A DNA stretch of 39,682 bases from Methylobacterium segetis (GTDB lineage Bacteria > Pseudomonadota > Alphaproteobacteria > Rhizobiales > Beijerinckiaceae): the NCBI RefSeq assembly GCF_004348265.1, contig NZ_SMNT01000047.1, positions 1 to 39,682 on the forward strand. Reading direction: 5' to 3'. The position numbers and the translations under genes were made by a program. A model generated the notes under the pieces. That model was not told the origin of the DNA. It ran no database searches and saw only the letters and a program-made list of their open reading frames with translations. Within the stretch, counting starts at the first letter, position 1, and every line of letters starts with the position of its first letter. Positions 31,511 through 39,682 of this stretch are shown here, in pieces.

Positions 31511-33499
31511 GTGGTTCCTGTGACCCCGAAGCGGGGCCGTTCGTCCGCATCGTCGAGCCTGCACGGGTTCTGGCTCGCCGCCGGGCTCCTACTCGCCGCC
31601 GCCCCGCCCGCCGCGGCCTTCGACCCGTTCGGCCTGTTCGGCTCCGAGGAGGAGCCCCTCGCCCCGAGCGCGACCGCCCTGCCCTACGGCCTGCGCATCG
31701 CCGGCACGGACGACGACGATCTCCTCAAGGCCCTGCAGGACAGCTCCGCCCTGCACCGCCTGCGCCGGGAGCCGCCCCCGGACGGCGAGGGCCTCGTGCG
31801 CCGGGCGGAAGCCGATCTGCGCCGCCTGCCCGAGGCCTTGTCCGGCTACGGCTACTACGCGGGCCGGGTCGCGATCCGCGTCGACGGCGTGGCGATCGGC
31901 TCCGAATCCGCCGTCGCCGCCGCTGCCCGGGCCGCCGAGGCCGGGCGCGGCCGGTCGCTGGTGCCGGTCAAGGTCGCGGTCGACACGGGCCCCCTCTACA
32001 CGCTGCGCTCGGTCACCGTGCGGGACCCGCGCGGGGCGCCCTTCCCCGAGGCGCTGCTGCCGGAGCGTTTCACCCGCGTCGACGCGGAGGTGCCGGCCCG
32101 CTCCGCCACCGTTCTCGCCCGCGAGGCCCGCCTCGTCGACCGCTTCCGCTCCCTTGGCCACCCCTTCGCCAAGGTGATCTCCCGCGATCCGGTGGTGGAC
32201 GACGCGGCCCACGTCATGGACGTGACCTTCACGCTCGATCCCGGCCCGCTCGCCCGCCTCGGCGAGGTGGCGGTCGGCGGGACGGAGGAGATCGACCCGG
32301 CGGTGGTGCGCTCCTTCGTCTACGCGGAGCCGGGCGACCCGTATTCCCCGAAGGCGCTCGCCGACATGCGCCGCTCGGTCGCCAAGGTCGAGGGCCTCGG
32401 GTCCGTGCGGGTGCGCGAGGGCGAGCGCCTCGACGCGCAGGGCAACCTGCCCGTCTTCGTCGAGGTGACGGAGCGCGAGCGCAACCTCATCGGCGTGTCC
32501 GCCCGCTACTCCACCGTCGACGGCCCGGGCCTGCGCGCCTATTACGCCAACCGCAACCTGTTCGGCGGGGGCGAGACGCTGCGGATCGACGCCGACATCA
32601 ACTATCTCGGCAACGACCTCTACGCCCGCCAGCGCAAGCTCGCCGGGATCGACTCGAACGGTCTCGGCGGCCGCCTCTCGGCCACCTTCGTGAAGCCCGC
32701 CCTCTGGGGCACCCGCACCGACCTCGTCGCCAACCTGTTCGGGGGACGGGAGGCGCAGCAGAGCTACGTCGTCGACGCGGCCGGCGGCACGCTGGGCCTG
32801 CGCTACCGCTTCTCCGACACGGCCTTCGCGCAGGTCGGTCTCGACGGGCAGGTCGGCCGCTCGCAGGACGCGCTCGGCACGATCGACTATCGCCTCGTCG
32901 GACTGCCCGTCTCCGTCTCCTACGACTCGACCGACAATCTGCTCGACCCGACCGAGGGGTTCCGGGTCACGGCCTCGGCCACCCCCTACCCGAGCTTCCT
33001 CGGCTCGGATCCGGGCATCTTCGTCGCGAAGGCGCAGGGCTCGGCCTATCTCGCCCTCGACGACGAGGCGAACACGGTGCTCGCGGCCCGCCTCGGCTTC
33101 GGCTCGATCTCGGGCGCGCGGCTCGACGAGATCCCGGCCAATATCCGCTTCTTCGCGGGCGGCGGCGGCTCGGTGCGCGGCTACGCCTACCGGACGCTCG
33201 GCCCCCGCGGCCCCTTCGGCCTGCCGGTGGGCGGGCGCAGCCTCCTGGAGGCGTCGCTGGAGGCCCGCATCAAGGTCACCGACACGATCGGCATCGTGCC
33301 CTTCCTCGATGCGGGCACGGCCTATGCCGGCAGCTTGCCCGATTTCGACGAGCGCATCCGCACCGCGGCCGGCATCGGCCTGCGCTACTACACGGGCATC
33401 GGCCCCATCCGCGTCGACCTCGCCTTCCCCCTCGACCGCATCAAGGGCGACCGCAACCCGCCGGCCGCCCTCTACATCAGCCTGGGGCAGGCGTTCTGA
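31511..33499 (+). CDS. tamA: TamA, Omp85-family outer-membrane assembly protein
   Basis: This 662-residue protein starts at a GTG. A signal peptide (FWLAAGLLLAAAPPAAAFDP) is followed by about three POTRA domains (about 60-330; GLVRRAEADLRRLPEALSGY, then LDPGPLARLGEVAVGGTEEI and VFVEVTERERNLIG) and a 16-strand barrel (about 340-662). GGGGSVRGYAYRTLGPRG matches the conserved (V/I)RG-(Y/F) substrate loop of Omp85 proteins, and the C-terminus ends LYISLGQAF. With TamB it helps insert some outer-membrane proteins. Its TGA overlaps the tamB ATG by one base, so the two are translationally coupled. Confidence 0.92.
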   Translation: MVPVTPKRGRSSASSSLHGFWLAAGLLLAAAPPAAAFDPFGLFGSEEEPLAPSATALPYGLRIAGTDDDDLLKALQDSSALHRLRREPPPDGEGLVRRAEADLRRLPEALSGYGYYAGRVAIRVDGVAIGSESAVAAAARAAEAGRGRSLVPVKVAVDTGPLYTLRSVTVRDPRGAPFPEALLPERFTRVDAEVPARSATVLAREARLVDRFRSLGHPFAKVISRDPVVDDAAHVMDVTFTLDPGPLARLGEVAVGGTEEIDPAVVRSFVYAEPGDPYSPKALADMRRSVAKVEGLGSVRVREGERLDAQGNLPVFVEVTERERNLIGVSARYSTVDGPGLRAYYANRNLFGGGETLRIDADINYLGNDLYARQRKLAGIDSNGLGGRLSATFVKPALWGTRTDLVANLFGGREAQQSYVVDAAGGTLGLRYRFSDTAFAQVGLDGQVGRSQDALGTIDYRLVGLPVSVSYDSTDNLLDPTEGFRVTASATPYPSFLGSDPGIFVAKAQGSAYLALDDEANTVLAARLGFGSISGARLDEIPANIRFFAGGGGSVRGYAYRTLGPRGPFGLPVGGRSLLEASLEARIKVTDTIGIVPFLDAGTAYAGSLPDFDERIRTAAGIGLRYYTGIGPIRVDLAFPLDRIKGDRNPPAALYISLGQAF

Positions 33500-36400
33500 T
33501 GCGGACAATGCTCCGCCGCATGAGAGCCGCGACCGGCCCCCTCTCTCGTTCGGGAGAGGCGGCCCGCGTTCTGGCCCTCGCCCTCTGCCTCCTCGGCATC
33601 GCCGCGGCCGGGCTCGGGCGGGCCGCGGAGGAAGGCGAGAAGACGGTGCTCGGCGGGCTTCTGTCGCGGGCACTCTCGACCCCCTCCTCCCGCGTCGCGA
33701 TCGGCGGCGTCGACGGGGCGCTCTCCTCCGACGCCGTCATCCGCGACGTCGCGATCAGCGACCGCGACGGGGTCTGGCTGCGGCTCGACCGGGCCCGCAT
33801 CGTCTGGCGGCGCGTCGCCCTCCTGTCGGGGAGGCTCGAGGTCGACAGCCTCGAGGTCGGGCGCCTGGAGGTGCTGCGCCGGCCGCTCCCCGCCCCCGCC
33901 TCGGCAACGCCGGAGCCCGACGGCTCGCTGCTGCCCGACCTGCCCGTCAAGGTCGAGATCAAGGGCTTCAAGCTGACGGAGCTCGTCCTCGGCGAGCCCA
34001 TTGCCGGCCAGTCCGCCCGGCTCTCGGCCGCCGGCAAGGCGAAGCTCGGCGCCCCGGCGGAGGGGCTCGACCTCGATCTCGCCATCCGCCGCCTCGACGC
34101 GCCGGGCGCCTTCGCCGCCCGGCTCCTGTTCGTGCCGAAGGGCGAGCGGCTCGACGTCACGGCCTCGCTCACCGAGGCCGCCGGCGGCCTGCTCTCGAAG
34201 GGACTCGGCGTGCCGGGCGAGGCGCCGATCCGGCTCGACCTCGACGGGCGCGGCAGCCTCGACGCCTGGAACGCGCGGCTCGACCTCGACGCCGGCGAGA
34301 GCGTCGGCGCGAAGGGCACGGCCCGCATCGCCCGCACCGGCGCCGAGCGCCGCCTCAGCCTCGACCTCGCCTCGCGCATCGAGGGCCTGCTCCCCGGCCC
34401 CGCCGCCGCGGTGTTCGCGGGCACGACGAGGCTCGAGGGTGGGCTGCGGCTCGCCGATGGCGGAGCGCTGAGCCTCGACCGCCTGGAACTGACCTCCCGC
34501 ACCGCCCGCCTCGACGCACGCGGTACCCTGAGCGCCGCCCGCGAGGCCGATCTCACCCTCTCCGCCCGCGCGGTGCCGAATGAGGGCGGCCTCACCCGGG
34601 CGGGCGCGGCGGAACTCGAATCCCTCGTCTTCGATGCGAGCCTGAGAGGCCCCCTCGCCCGCCCCCGCATCGAGGGATCGCTGAAGGCGGCCGGCCTGCG
34701 CACCCGGGACAGCGCGCTGGCCCGCGTCGAGGCGAGCCTGCGCGCCGTCCCCGAGGGCGCCGACCTCAGGACCGCCCGCTTCGCTCTGTCCGCCGATGCC
34801 CGTGTCGAGGGGCTCGAGCCTGCCGAGCCGGCCCTGCGGCGGGCGATCGGCGGCGCGGCCTCCTTGAGCCTGCGCGGCCATCTCGAACCCGACGCCACGG
34901 TGAGCGTCGAGACGCTGCGCCTCGACGGGCCGGCCCTGCGGGCCACCTATGCGGGCCGGATCGGCCAGAACACGCTCACCGGCCGGGCCGAGGCGCGCTT
35001 CCCCGACATCTCCGCCTTCTCCGGGCTCGCGGGCCGGCCCCTCACGGGGAGCCTCGCGGCCGATGCCACCCTGAGTGGCGATCCGGCCCGGCGCCGGATC
35101 GGTGCCGATCTCTCGCTTGCCGCCGAGAACCTGATTCTCGGCGAGCCCGCCCTCGACCGTCTGCTCGGGTCCCGTCCGCGCATCGCGGGGCGCGTCGACC
35201 AAGTCTACGACGGCTACGCCTTCACGGGCCTGCGTCTCGACGGGGCGGCCCTCGCCGCCCGGCTCGACGGGCGCGCCACCGCCCGCATCGCCGATGCCCG
35301 CCTCGGGCTCGACCTCCCCGACCTCGCGGCCCTCGACCCCAGGCTCGCGGGCGCCGCCCGGCTCGACGGGCAGCTGACCGGCAGCCTGGAGACGCCGAAC
35401 CTCGCGGCGAGCCTCGCCGCGCCCGAGGCGTCGGCGCAGGGGCGCCCGCTGCGCAACCTGCGCGCGGAAGCGGTGCTCGCGGACCTGACGGGGGCGCTCG
35501 ACGGGACTGTCCGCCTCTCGGGCGAGGTCGCCGGCAAGGCGCTCACCGGCGAGGCCCGGTTCGGCCGGCCCGCCCCGCAGGCATGGTCGCTCGCGCACCT
35601 CGCTTTCCGGCTCGGCTCCGTCGCGGTCGAGGGACGGGCCGCCCTCGACGCCGCGACCTGGCTCGCGGAGGGCGCGCTCACCGCGCGGGCGGCCAATCTC
35701 GACGATCTCTCGGCCCTCGCCCTCACCCCGCTCGCCGGCAGCCTCGAGGCGAGCCTGACGCTCGCCCGGGACGGCGGGCGCCAGGACGCGGCCCTGCGCG
35801 CCACCGCCGCCTCGCTGAAGGCCGGCGCCCTCGGCCTCGCCCGCCTCGACACGGACCTGAAGGGCCGCGACCTCCTCGGCCGTCCCGTCCTCGACGGCCG
35901 GCTCGAGGCGGACCGGCTCGTGGCGGGCGCGGAGACCCTGGACACCCTGCGCCTCGCCGCCACGGGCGGCCCGGCGGCGAGCGACCTGACCCTGAGGGCC
36001 AAGGCCCGCGGCTTCGACCTCGACGGCGCCGCCCGGCTCGTCGCCGCCGAGCACCCGCGCCTCGACCTCGCTCGTCTCGTGGCCGCGCGCGGCACCGACC
36101 GGCTGGCTCTGGCGGGTCCCGCCTCCCTCATCGTCGAGCCCGACGCGGTCCGCATCGAGAATCTCGCGGTCGCGGCGGGCAGCGGGCGCCTCGACCTCTC
36201 GGGGCGCGTCGGCCGGGACCTCGACCTCCGGCTGGCCCTGCGGGCCCTGCCCCTCTCCCTCGCCCGGATCGCGAGCCCGAGCCTCGTGCTCGCCGGCACC
36301 CTCGACGGCGAGGCGGAGCTGCACGGTCCCGCCGCCCGCCCGCAGGGGCGCTACAGCCTCAGCCTCGCCCGCCTCGTCACGCCGGAGACCCGCAAGGCGG

Positions 36401-37860
36401 GCCTGCCGCCGATCGAGGCGCGGGCGAGCGGCACCCTGGCCGAGGGCCGCGCCGGGCTCGATGCCCGGGTCTCGGCCGGGCGCGGCGTCGAGGCCGCGAT
36501 CACCGGCTCCCTGCCGACCGAGCCGGGCGGCGCCCTCGACCTGTCCCTGCGGGGCACGCTGGAGGCGGCGCTCGCCAACTCGCTCCTCAGCGCGGGCGGC
36601 CAGCGGGTCGGGGGGCGGGTCGCCCTCGACGCCCGGGTGGGCGGCACCCTCGCCGGCCCCCGGGTCGAGGGTTCGGCGACGCTCTCGGGGGGCAGCTTCA
36701 ACGATCCGCTCCAGGGGATCCGCCTCACCGGGATCGAGGGCCGCGCCACCGGCCGCGGCGACACGATCGTGCTCGAGCGCCTCACCGCCGCGACCCGCAA
36801 CGGGGGCACGCTCCGGGGCGAGGGCCGCGTCTCGGTGGCGCCCGAGGCGGGCTTTCCCGGCTCGCTCCGCCTCTCCGCCAGCCGGGCGGAGCTGGTGTCG
36901 AGCCCGCTCATGCAGGCGGTGGCGAGCCTCGACCTCGCAATCGCCGGGCCGCTCGCGCGCACCCCGCGGGTCTCGGGCCGGGTCGACGTGGTCTCGATCG
37001 ACGTCGCGGTGCCGGATCGTCTGCCCGCCACCGTGCAGCCGCTCCCCGGCATCCGCCGGGTCAACACGCCCCCCGAGATGCGGGCTCGGCTCGGCTCGAA
37101 GGCGGAGGCTGCCAAGCCGTCTGCCCGCCGCAAGGGCCGCCCGGCCGCGCCCTTCGACGCCACCCTCGACGTGGCGGTCAGTGCCCCCAACCGGATCTTC
37201 GTGCGCGGGCGCGGCATCGACGCGGAGCTCGGCGGGGACTTGCGGCTCACGGGCTCCTCGCGCGATCCGAAGGCTGTCGGCGCCTTCGAGATGCGCCGCG
37301 GGCGCCTCAGCATCGTTGGCCAGCGCCTCGACTTCACCCGCGGGCGCCTCACCTTCGGGGGCGAGCTGACCGCGCCCGACCTCGATTTCGTGGCCGAGAC
37401 CAAGGCCGCCGAGGTCACCGCCCGCGTCGTCGTGACGGGGGCGGCGGACAAGCCCGCCTTCGCCCTCTCCTCGGATCCGAGCCTGCCGCAGGACGAGGTG
37501 CTCTCGCGCCTCCTCTTCAAGAAGGCCGCGGCCAAGCTCTCGCCGTTCCAGGCCCTGCAGCTCGCTCAAGGGGTGGCGCAGCTCTCCGGCGGCGCGGGCG
37601 GCGTCGACGTGTTCGAGCAGGCCCGCAAGGGGCTCGGCCTCGACAGCCTCGACGTCTCGACGGGCGCGAGCGGCGGACCCGCCCTCGGCGCCTCCCGCTA
37701 CATCGGCGACCGCCTCAGCGTCGGCGTGCGCGCCGGTGCCAAGCCCGCCGACACCGCCGCCACCATCGATTACGACGTGACCCGCCGCGTGAAGATCCAG
37801 GGCGAGGCGGGCAGCGACGGCCGCACGGCGGTCGGCGTCGGGGCAGAGTGGGAATACTGA
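33499..37860 (+). CDS. tamB: TamB translocation and assembly protein
   Basis: This 1453-residue protein starts in the TGATG junction with tamA. A signal anchor (VLALALCLLGIAAAGLGRAA) fixes it in the inner membrane. The body is a long beta-helix-like AsmA/TamB repeat region spanning the periplasm. The C-terminal DUF490 domain (about 1100-1453) carries the conserved GAFEMRRGRLSIVGQRLDFT and FTRGRLTFGGELTAPDL segments and the end IQGEAGSDGRTAVGVGAEWE. TamB-type proteins cooperate with TamA and are also linked to phospholipid movement to the outer membrane. The length is usual for alphaproteobacteria, longer than in Escherichia coli. Confidence 0.93.
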   Translation: MRTMLRRMRAATGPLSRSGEAARVLALALCLLGIAAAGLGRAAEEGEKTVLGGLLSRALSTPSSRVAIGGVDGALSSDAVIRDVAISDRDGVWLRLDRARIVWRRVALLSGRLEVDSLEVGRLEVLRRPLPAPASATPEPDGSLLPDLPVKVEIKGFKLTELVLGEPIAGQSARLSAAGKAKLGAPAEGLDLDLAIRRLDAPGAFAARLLFVPKGERLDVTASLTEAAGGLLSKGLGVPGEAPIRLDLDGRGSLDAWNARLDLDAGESVGAKGTARIARTGAERRLSLDLASRIEGLLPGPAAAVFAGTTRLEGGLRLADGGALSLDRLELTSRTARLDARGTLSAAREADLTLSARAVPNEGGLTRAGAAELESLVFDASLRGPLARPRIEGSLKAAGLRTRDSALARVEASLRAVPEGADLRTARFALSADARVEGLEPAEPALRRAIGGAASLSLRGHLEPDATVSVETLRLDGPALRATYAGRIGQNTLTGRAEARFPDISAFSGLAGRPLTGSLAADATLSGDPARRRIGADLSLAAENLILGEPALDRLLGSRPRIAGRVDQVYDGYAFTGLRLDGAALAARLDGRATARIADARLGLDLPDLAALDPRLAGAARLDGQLTGSLETPNLAASLAAPEASAQGRPLRNLRAEAVLADLTGALDGTVRLSGEVAGKALTGEARFGRPAPQAWSLAHLAFRLGSVAVEGRAALDAATWLAEGALTARAANLDDLSALALTPLAGSLEASLTLARDGGRQDAALRATAASLKAGALGLARLDTDLKGRDLLGRPVLDGRLEADRLVAGAETLDTLRLAATGGPAASDLTLRAKARGFDLDGAARLVAAEHPRLDLARLVAARGTDRLALAGPASLIVEPDAVRIENLAVAAGSGRLDLSGRVGRDLDLRLALRALPLSLARIASPSLVLAGTLDGEAELHGPAARPQGRYSLSLARLVTPETRKAGLPPIEARASGTLAEGRAGLDARVSAGRGVEAAITGSLPTEPGGALDLSLRGTLEAALANSLLSAGGQRVGGRVALDARVGGTLAGPRVEGSATLSGGSFNDPLQGIRLTGIEGRATGRGDTIVLERLTAATRNGGTLRGEGRVSVAPEAGFPGSLRLSASRAELVSSPLMQAVASLDLAIAGPLARTPRVSGRVDVVSIDVAVPDRLPATVQPLPGIRRVNTPPEMRARLGSKAEAAKPSARRKGRPAAPFDATLDVAVSAPNRIFVRGRGIDAELGGDLRLTGSSRDPKAVGAFEMRRGRLSIVGQRLDFTRGRLTFGGELTAPDLDFVAETKAAEVTARVVVTGAADKPAFALSSDPSLPQDEVLSRLLFKKAAAKLSPFQALQLAQGVAQLSGGAGGVDVFEQARKGLGLDSLDVSTGASGGPALGASRYIGDRLSVGVRAGAKPADTAATIDYDVTRRVKIQGEAGSDGRTAVGVGAEWEY

Positions 37861-37920
37861 TCCCGCCCGGAGCGACGCCCCGGAGCACGCCCTCCCGGCG
37901 GACCCCGCGAAACGCGAGAA

Positions 37921-37972
37921 GGCCGCCCCCGTCCCACGGGAGCGGCCCTCGCCGAGAACCGGATTTTCCGGT
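37921..37972. terminator. Hairpin pair between convergent tamB and lanM
   Basis: GGCCGC at 37921-37926 pairs with GCGGCC at 37942-37947, reinforced by CCCGT/ACGGG inside. A second perfect hairpin, ACCGGA-TTT-TCCGGT, spans 37958-37972. They lie between convergent genes and could end transcription from both sides, though T-runs are short. Confidence 0.6.
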
Positions 37973-37977
37973 CGGAC

Positions 37978-38391
37978 TTACTTGATCAGCGCCAGCAGCG
38001 CCTTGCCGGCCGGGCTCTGCAGCTCCTTGGCATCGAGGGTGCCGTCATTGTCCGGATCGGCGGCCTTGAAGCGCGCGGCCACGGCCGCGAGATATTCCTT
38101 CTTGTCGACGGTGCCGTCGCTGTCCGGGTCGGCCTGCTTCAGGCCGGCCTTGGAGAGGCGGCCCTTGAGCTCCTTGGCGTCGAGGGTGCCGTCGGCATCC
38201 TTCTCGAGGCGATCGAAGGTCGCGGAGGCGACCGCCTCGACTTCCTTCATGTCGATCGTGGCATCGTTGTCGGTGTCGATCATCTTGATCGCGCTGGCGC
38301 CGCTCGCCGGCTTGGCGTAGGCCGCCGGGGCGGAGAGGACGCCGATCGCCAGGGCGAGGGCCGCGAAGCTGCTGGAAACACGAAGGCTCAT
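37978..38391 (-). CDS. lanM: Lanmodulin homologue with altered EF-hands
   Basis: The ATG at 38391 has GGGAG nine bases upstream and gives 137 residues with a signal peptide (to about 27, AAYA-K), so it is periplasmic. Four EF-hands lie at 39-50, 63-74, 88-99 and 112-123, with only 12-13 residues between neighbours, and LDAKELKGRLSKAGLK plus KKEYLAAVAARFKAADPDND closely follow lanmodulin of Methylorubrum extorquens. Lanmodulin binds lanthanides very tightly. EF3 and EF4 keep the signature Pro at position 2 (DPDSDG, DPDNDG). EF1 reads DTDNDA, with Thr at position 2 and Ala replacing the position-6 Gly; EF2 reads EKDADG, with Glu at 1 and Lys at 2. Metal affinity or stoichiometry may therefore differ. 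Confidence 0.85.
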   Translation of the reverse strand: MSLRVSSSFAALALAIGVLSAPAAYAKPASGASAIKMIDTDNDATIDMKEVEAVASATFDRLEKDADGTLDAKELKGRLSKAGLKQADPDSDGTVDKKEYLAAVAARFKAADPDNDGTLDAKELQSPAGKALLALIK

Positions 38392-38541
38392 TGCCACTTT
38401 CTCCCGATAATTCTGCGAAAGTTTCCCTAGCGGTCCGGGTGGATCTGCACAAGAGGGCGGCGGTGCCGAAGAACACGCGGGGCGTTAGAATCCTCACGCG
38501 CGATGCAGCGAACACACGATCGTGATGATGCAACGCAAGAA

Positions 38542-38563
38542 GGGGGCCGGCAAACCGACCCCC
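38542..38563 (-). terminator. Possible terminator of small secreted-protein gene
   Basis: GGGGG (38542-38546) and CCCCC (38559-38563) enclose an inner CGG/CCG stem, with one mismatch and a CAAA loop. On the minus strand it follows the gene at 38597-38857 and precedes the lanmodulin promoter region. The T tail is weak. Confidence 0.35.
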
Positions 38564-38596
38564 TCCCCGATCGGCCGGGCTCGGCGGCCCAGCGAA

Positions 38597-38857
38597 TCAG
38601 TAGCCGTAGCCGCGCCGCTCGTAGCGGCGCGGGCGATCGTCGTCGAACCGCTCGGTGCGGTAGTAGCGGCGGTCGTAATCGCGGTCGCGGCGGGCCTCCT
38701 CGCGGCGGAAATCGCGCTCGCGCTGGCCGCGGGAGCGCAGGTCGATGCTCGGGCCGCCGGGGCCGATATCGATGCGTTGGGCGGAAGCGGGGACCGTGGT
38801 GGCGACGGACGCGGCGATGGATGCGGCGGCGAGGGCGCCGGCCAGAAGGATCTTCAT
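38597..38857 (-). CDS. Small secreted Arg/Tyr/Asp-rich protein
   Basis: The ATG at 38857 has GAGGAGA upstream and gives 86 residues. A signal peptide (KILLAGALAAASIAASVATT, cut near ASAQ) leads to RIDIGPGGPSIDL and then a highly charged tail of Arg, Asp and Tyr (RREEARRDRDYDRRYY, ending RRGYGY). Similar short exported proteins are frequent in Methylobacterium and Bradyrhizobium. Function is unknown. It lies directly upstream of the lanmodulin gene on the same strand but is separated by about 200 bases with a hairpin. Confidence 0.65.
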   Translation of the reverse strand: MKILLAGALAAASIAASVATTVPASAQRIDIGPGGPSIDLRSRGQRERDFRREEARRDRDYDRRYYRTERFDDDRPRRYERRGYGY

Positions 38858-39063
38858 GGGGTTCTCCTCGAAACGTTGGCGGACCAACCCGCGGCCGCCG
38901 GCATCGTTCCGATGATCGGCCGGGAGACGCCAGGATCTCGCATCGCGCCCGTAAGCATTCGTCCCTCGACCGGCAGTTCAGATGCTGCCATCGGTGGCTG
39001 CGCGCCGATCTTTCACAATCCAGGGCTGAATGAGCCCCTCGCGATGATCAGGAGACAACATCC

Positions 39064-39558
39064 TTGGCCGTACAACCGCTGATCTTCTACCCGGACCCGC
39101 GCCTGCGCCTGCGGGCGGAGCCGGTCCGTGTCTTCGACGAGGCTTTGCGCGACCTGGCCCGGGATGTGCGCGACACCCTCGACGCGGCCCAGGCCGTGGG
39201 GCTCACGGCCCCGCATATCGGCCGCCTGCAGCGCCTCGTGGTGCTGCGCCTCGAGCCGGGCGCCGAGGCGGAGACCTTCGTGAACCCGGAGATCCTGGAC
39301 GTGTCGCCGGATCTCGCGACCGCGACCGAGGGCAGCGTGCTGATGCCGGGCGTCGCCGAGACGGTGCAGCGCGCCGCGCGCCTGCGCCTGCGATTCCAGG
39401 ATCTCGACGGGGCTTGGCACGAGGAGGAGGCGGAGGGGTTCCGCGCCGCCTGCCACCAGCACGAGATCGACCAGCTCGACGGCATCTTCTGGATCGAGCG
39501 CCTGTCCCGGCTGCGGCGGGAGCGGGTGCTGAAGCGCTTCCGCAAGCGCGGCGGCTGA
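39064..39558 (+). CDS. Peptide deformylase-like paralogue lacking metal ligands
   Basis: The TTG at 39064 has AGGAGA eight bases upstream and gives 164 residues, normal for the family. Motif 1 is AVGLTAPHIG (44-53). Motif 2 is EGSVLMPG (89-96) instead of EGCLS, so the metal-binding Cys is Ser91. Motif 3 is HEIDQLDG (133-140) instead of HExxH, so the second His is Gln137. Two of three metal ligands are therefore missing, though Glu134 remains. Similar variants occur as second copies in other alphaproteobacteria. Deformylation of nascent proteins is doubtful; a regulatory or other role is possible. Confidence 0.8.
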   Translation: MAVQPLIFYPDPRLRLRAEPVRVFDEALRDLARDVRDTLDAAQAVGLTAPHIGRLQRLVVLRLEPGAEAETFVNPEILDVSPDLATATEGSVLMPGVAETVQRAARLRLRFQDLDGAWHEEEAEGFRAACHQHEIDQLDGIFWIERLSRLRRERVLKRFRKRGG

Positions 39559-39637
39559 GGCCGCGCCGCATGGCGGCGGGCGGGGGCGCCTGATAGGCTC
39601 GCGGGCTCCCCGTCCCGAGGCGCTCCGAGGCTGCGGC

Positions 39638-39682
39638 ATGCGCGTACCCGTCCTGCTCCTCCTCGCTCTCGCGGCGGCGCCC
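39638..39682 (+). CDS. Start of an exported protein, cut by window end
   Basis: An ATG at 39638 opens a frame to the window edge, 15 residues long (MRVPVLLLLALAAAP). This is the basic and hydrophobic start of a signal peptide. GAGGC lies about eight bases upstream. Nothing can be said about the mature protein. Confidence 0.45.
   Translation, partial: MRVPVLLLLALAAAP

Noticed and set aside
33472..37569. Very long minus-strand open frame (about 1365 codons) opposite tamB
   Set aside because: It is the antisense shadow of a very GC-rich gene. Composition is Glu/Arg/Ala/Gly repeats without any domain, whereas the plus strand shows a clear TamB protein coupled to tamA.
1..39682. CRISPR array
   Set aside because: No regularly spaced identical repeats of 24-40 bases were seen anywhere in the window.

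Overview
The window looks like a chromosome segment of a Methylobacterium/Methylorubrum-type alphaproteobacterium. It is very GC-rich, and several families typical of that group appear: a lanmodulin-type lanthanide-binding EF-hand protein, two DUF6894 proteins, a DUF6481 protein and paired Crp/Fnr regulators. The genus is inferred from gene content, not proven.

Positions 1 to about 11,100 are the integrase end of a prophage or phage satellite lying against a tRNA-Ser(TGA) gene (11100-11189). Reading away from the tRNA come a tyrosine integrase, a ribbon-helix-helix regulator, and a divergent minus-strand operon. That operon holds an AlpA/excisionase-like protein, three small phage proteins and a large primase-helicase. 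Next are a short-repeat cluster that could be an origin, a low-GC cargo pair (an Mrr-like restriction endonuclease and a possible pPIWI-associated nuclease), several phage hypotheticals, a Nu1-like small terminase and a tail tape-measure protein cut by the window edge. Int, AlpA, primase, cargo and small terminase in this order resemble phage-inducible islands, but the tape-measure gene points to a full or reduced prophage.

From 11,190 to 19,400 is backbone: a quinone oxidoreductase with a divergent ArsR-type regulator, a matrixin-like metalloprotease with DUF5648-type repeats, a DUF6894 protein, a TonB-dependent siderophore receptor, and a lower-GC nucleotidyltransferase that looks acquired.

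From 19,700 to 27,100 are a YnfA-type membrane protein, an exported thermonuclease, a second DUF6894 protein, an FAD monooxygenase-like protein just downstream of a GAF-PAS-GGDEF-EAL cyclic-di-GMP protein, and two Crp/Fnr regulators on the same strand.

From 27,700 to 30,800 is a zinc module: a ZnuD-like outer-membrane receptor with a Zur-box-like site upstream, convergent with a 10-cysteine SmtA-type metallothionein, followed by a REP/BIME-like palindromic pair and a DUF6481 protein.

From 31,500 to the end are a tamA-tamB operon for outer-membrane protein assembly, a hairpin pair, a lanmodulin homologue with two altered EF-hands, a small secreted protein, a peptide-deformylase-like paralogue lacking two metal ligands, and the start of an exported protein. 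Stretches without a supportable gene are noted as such.
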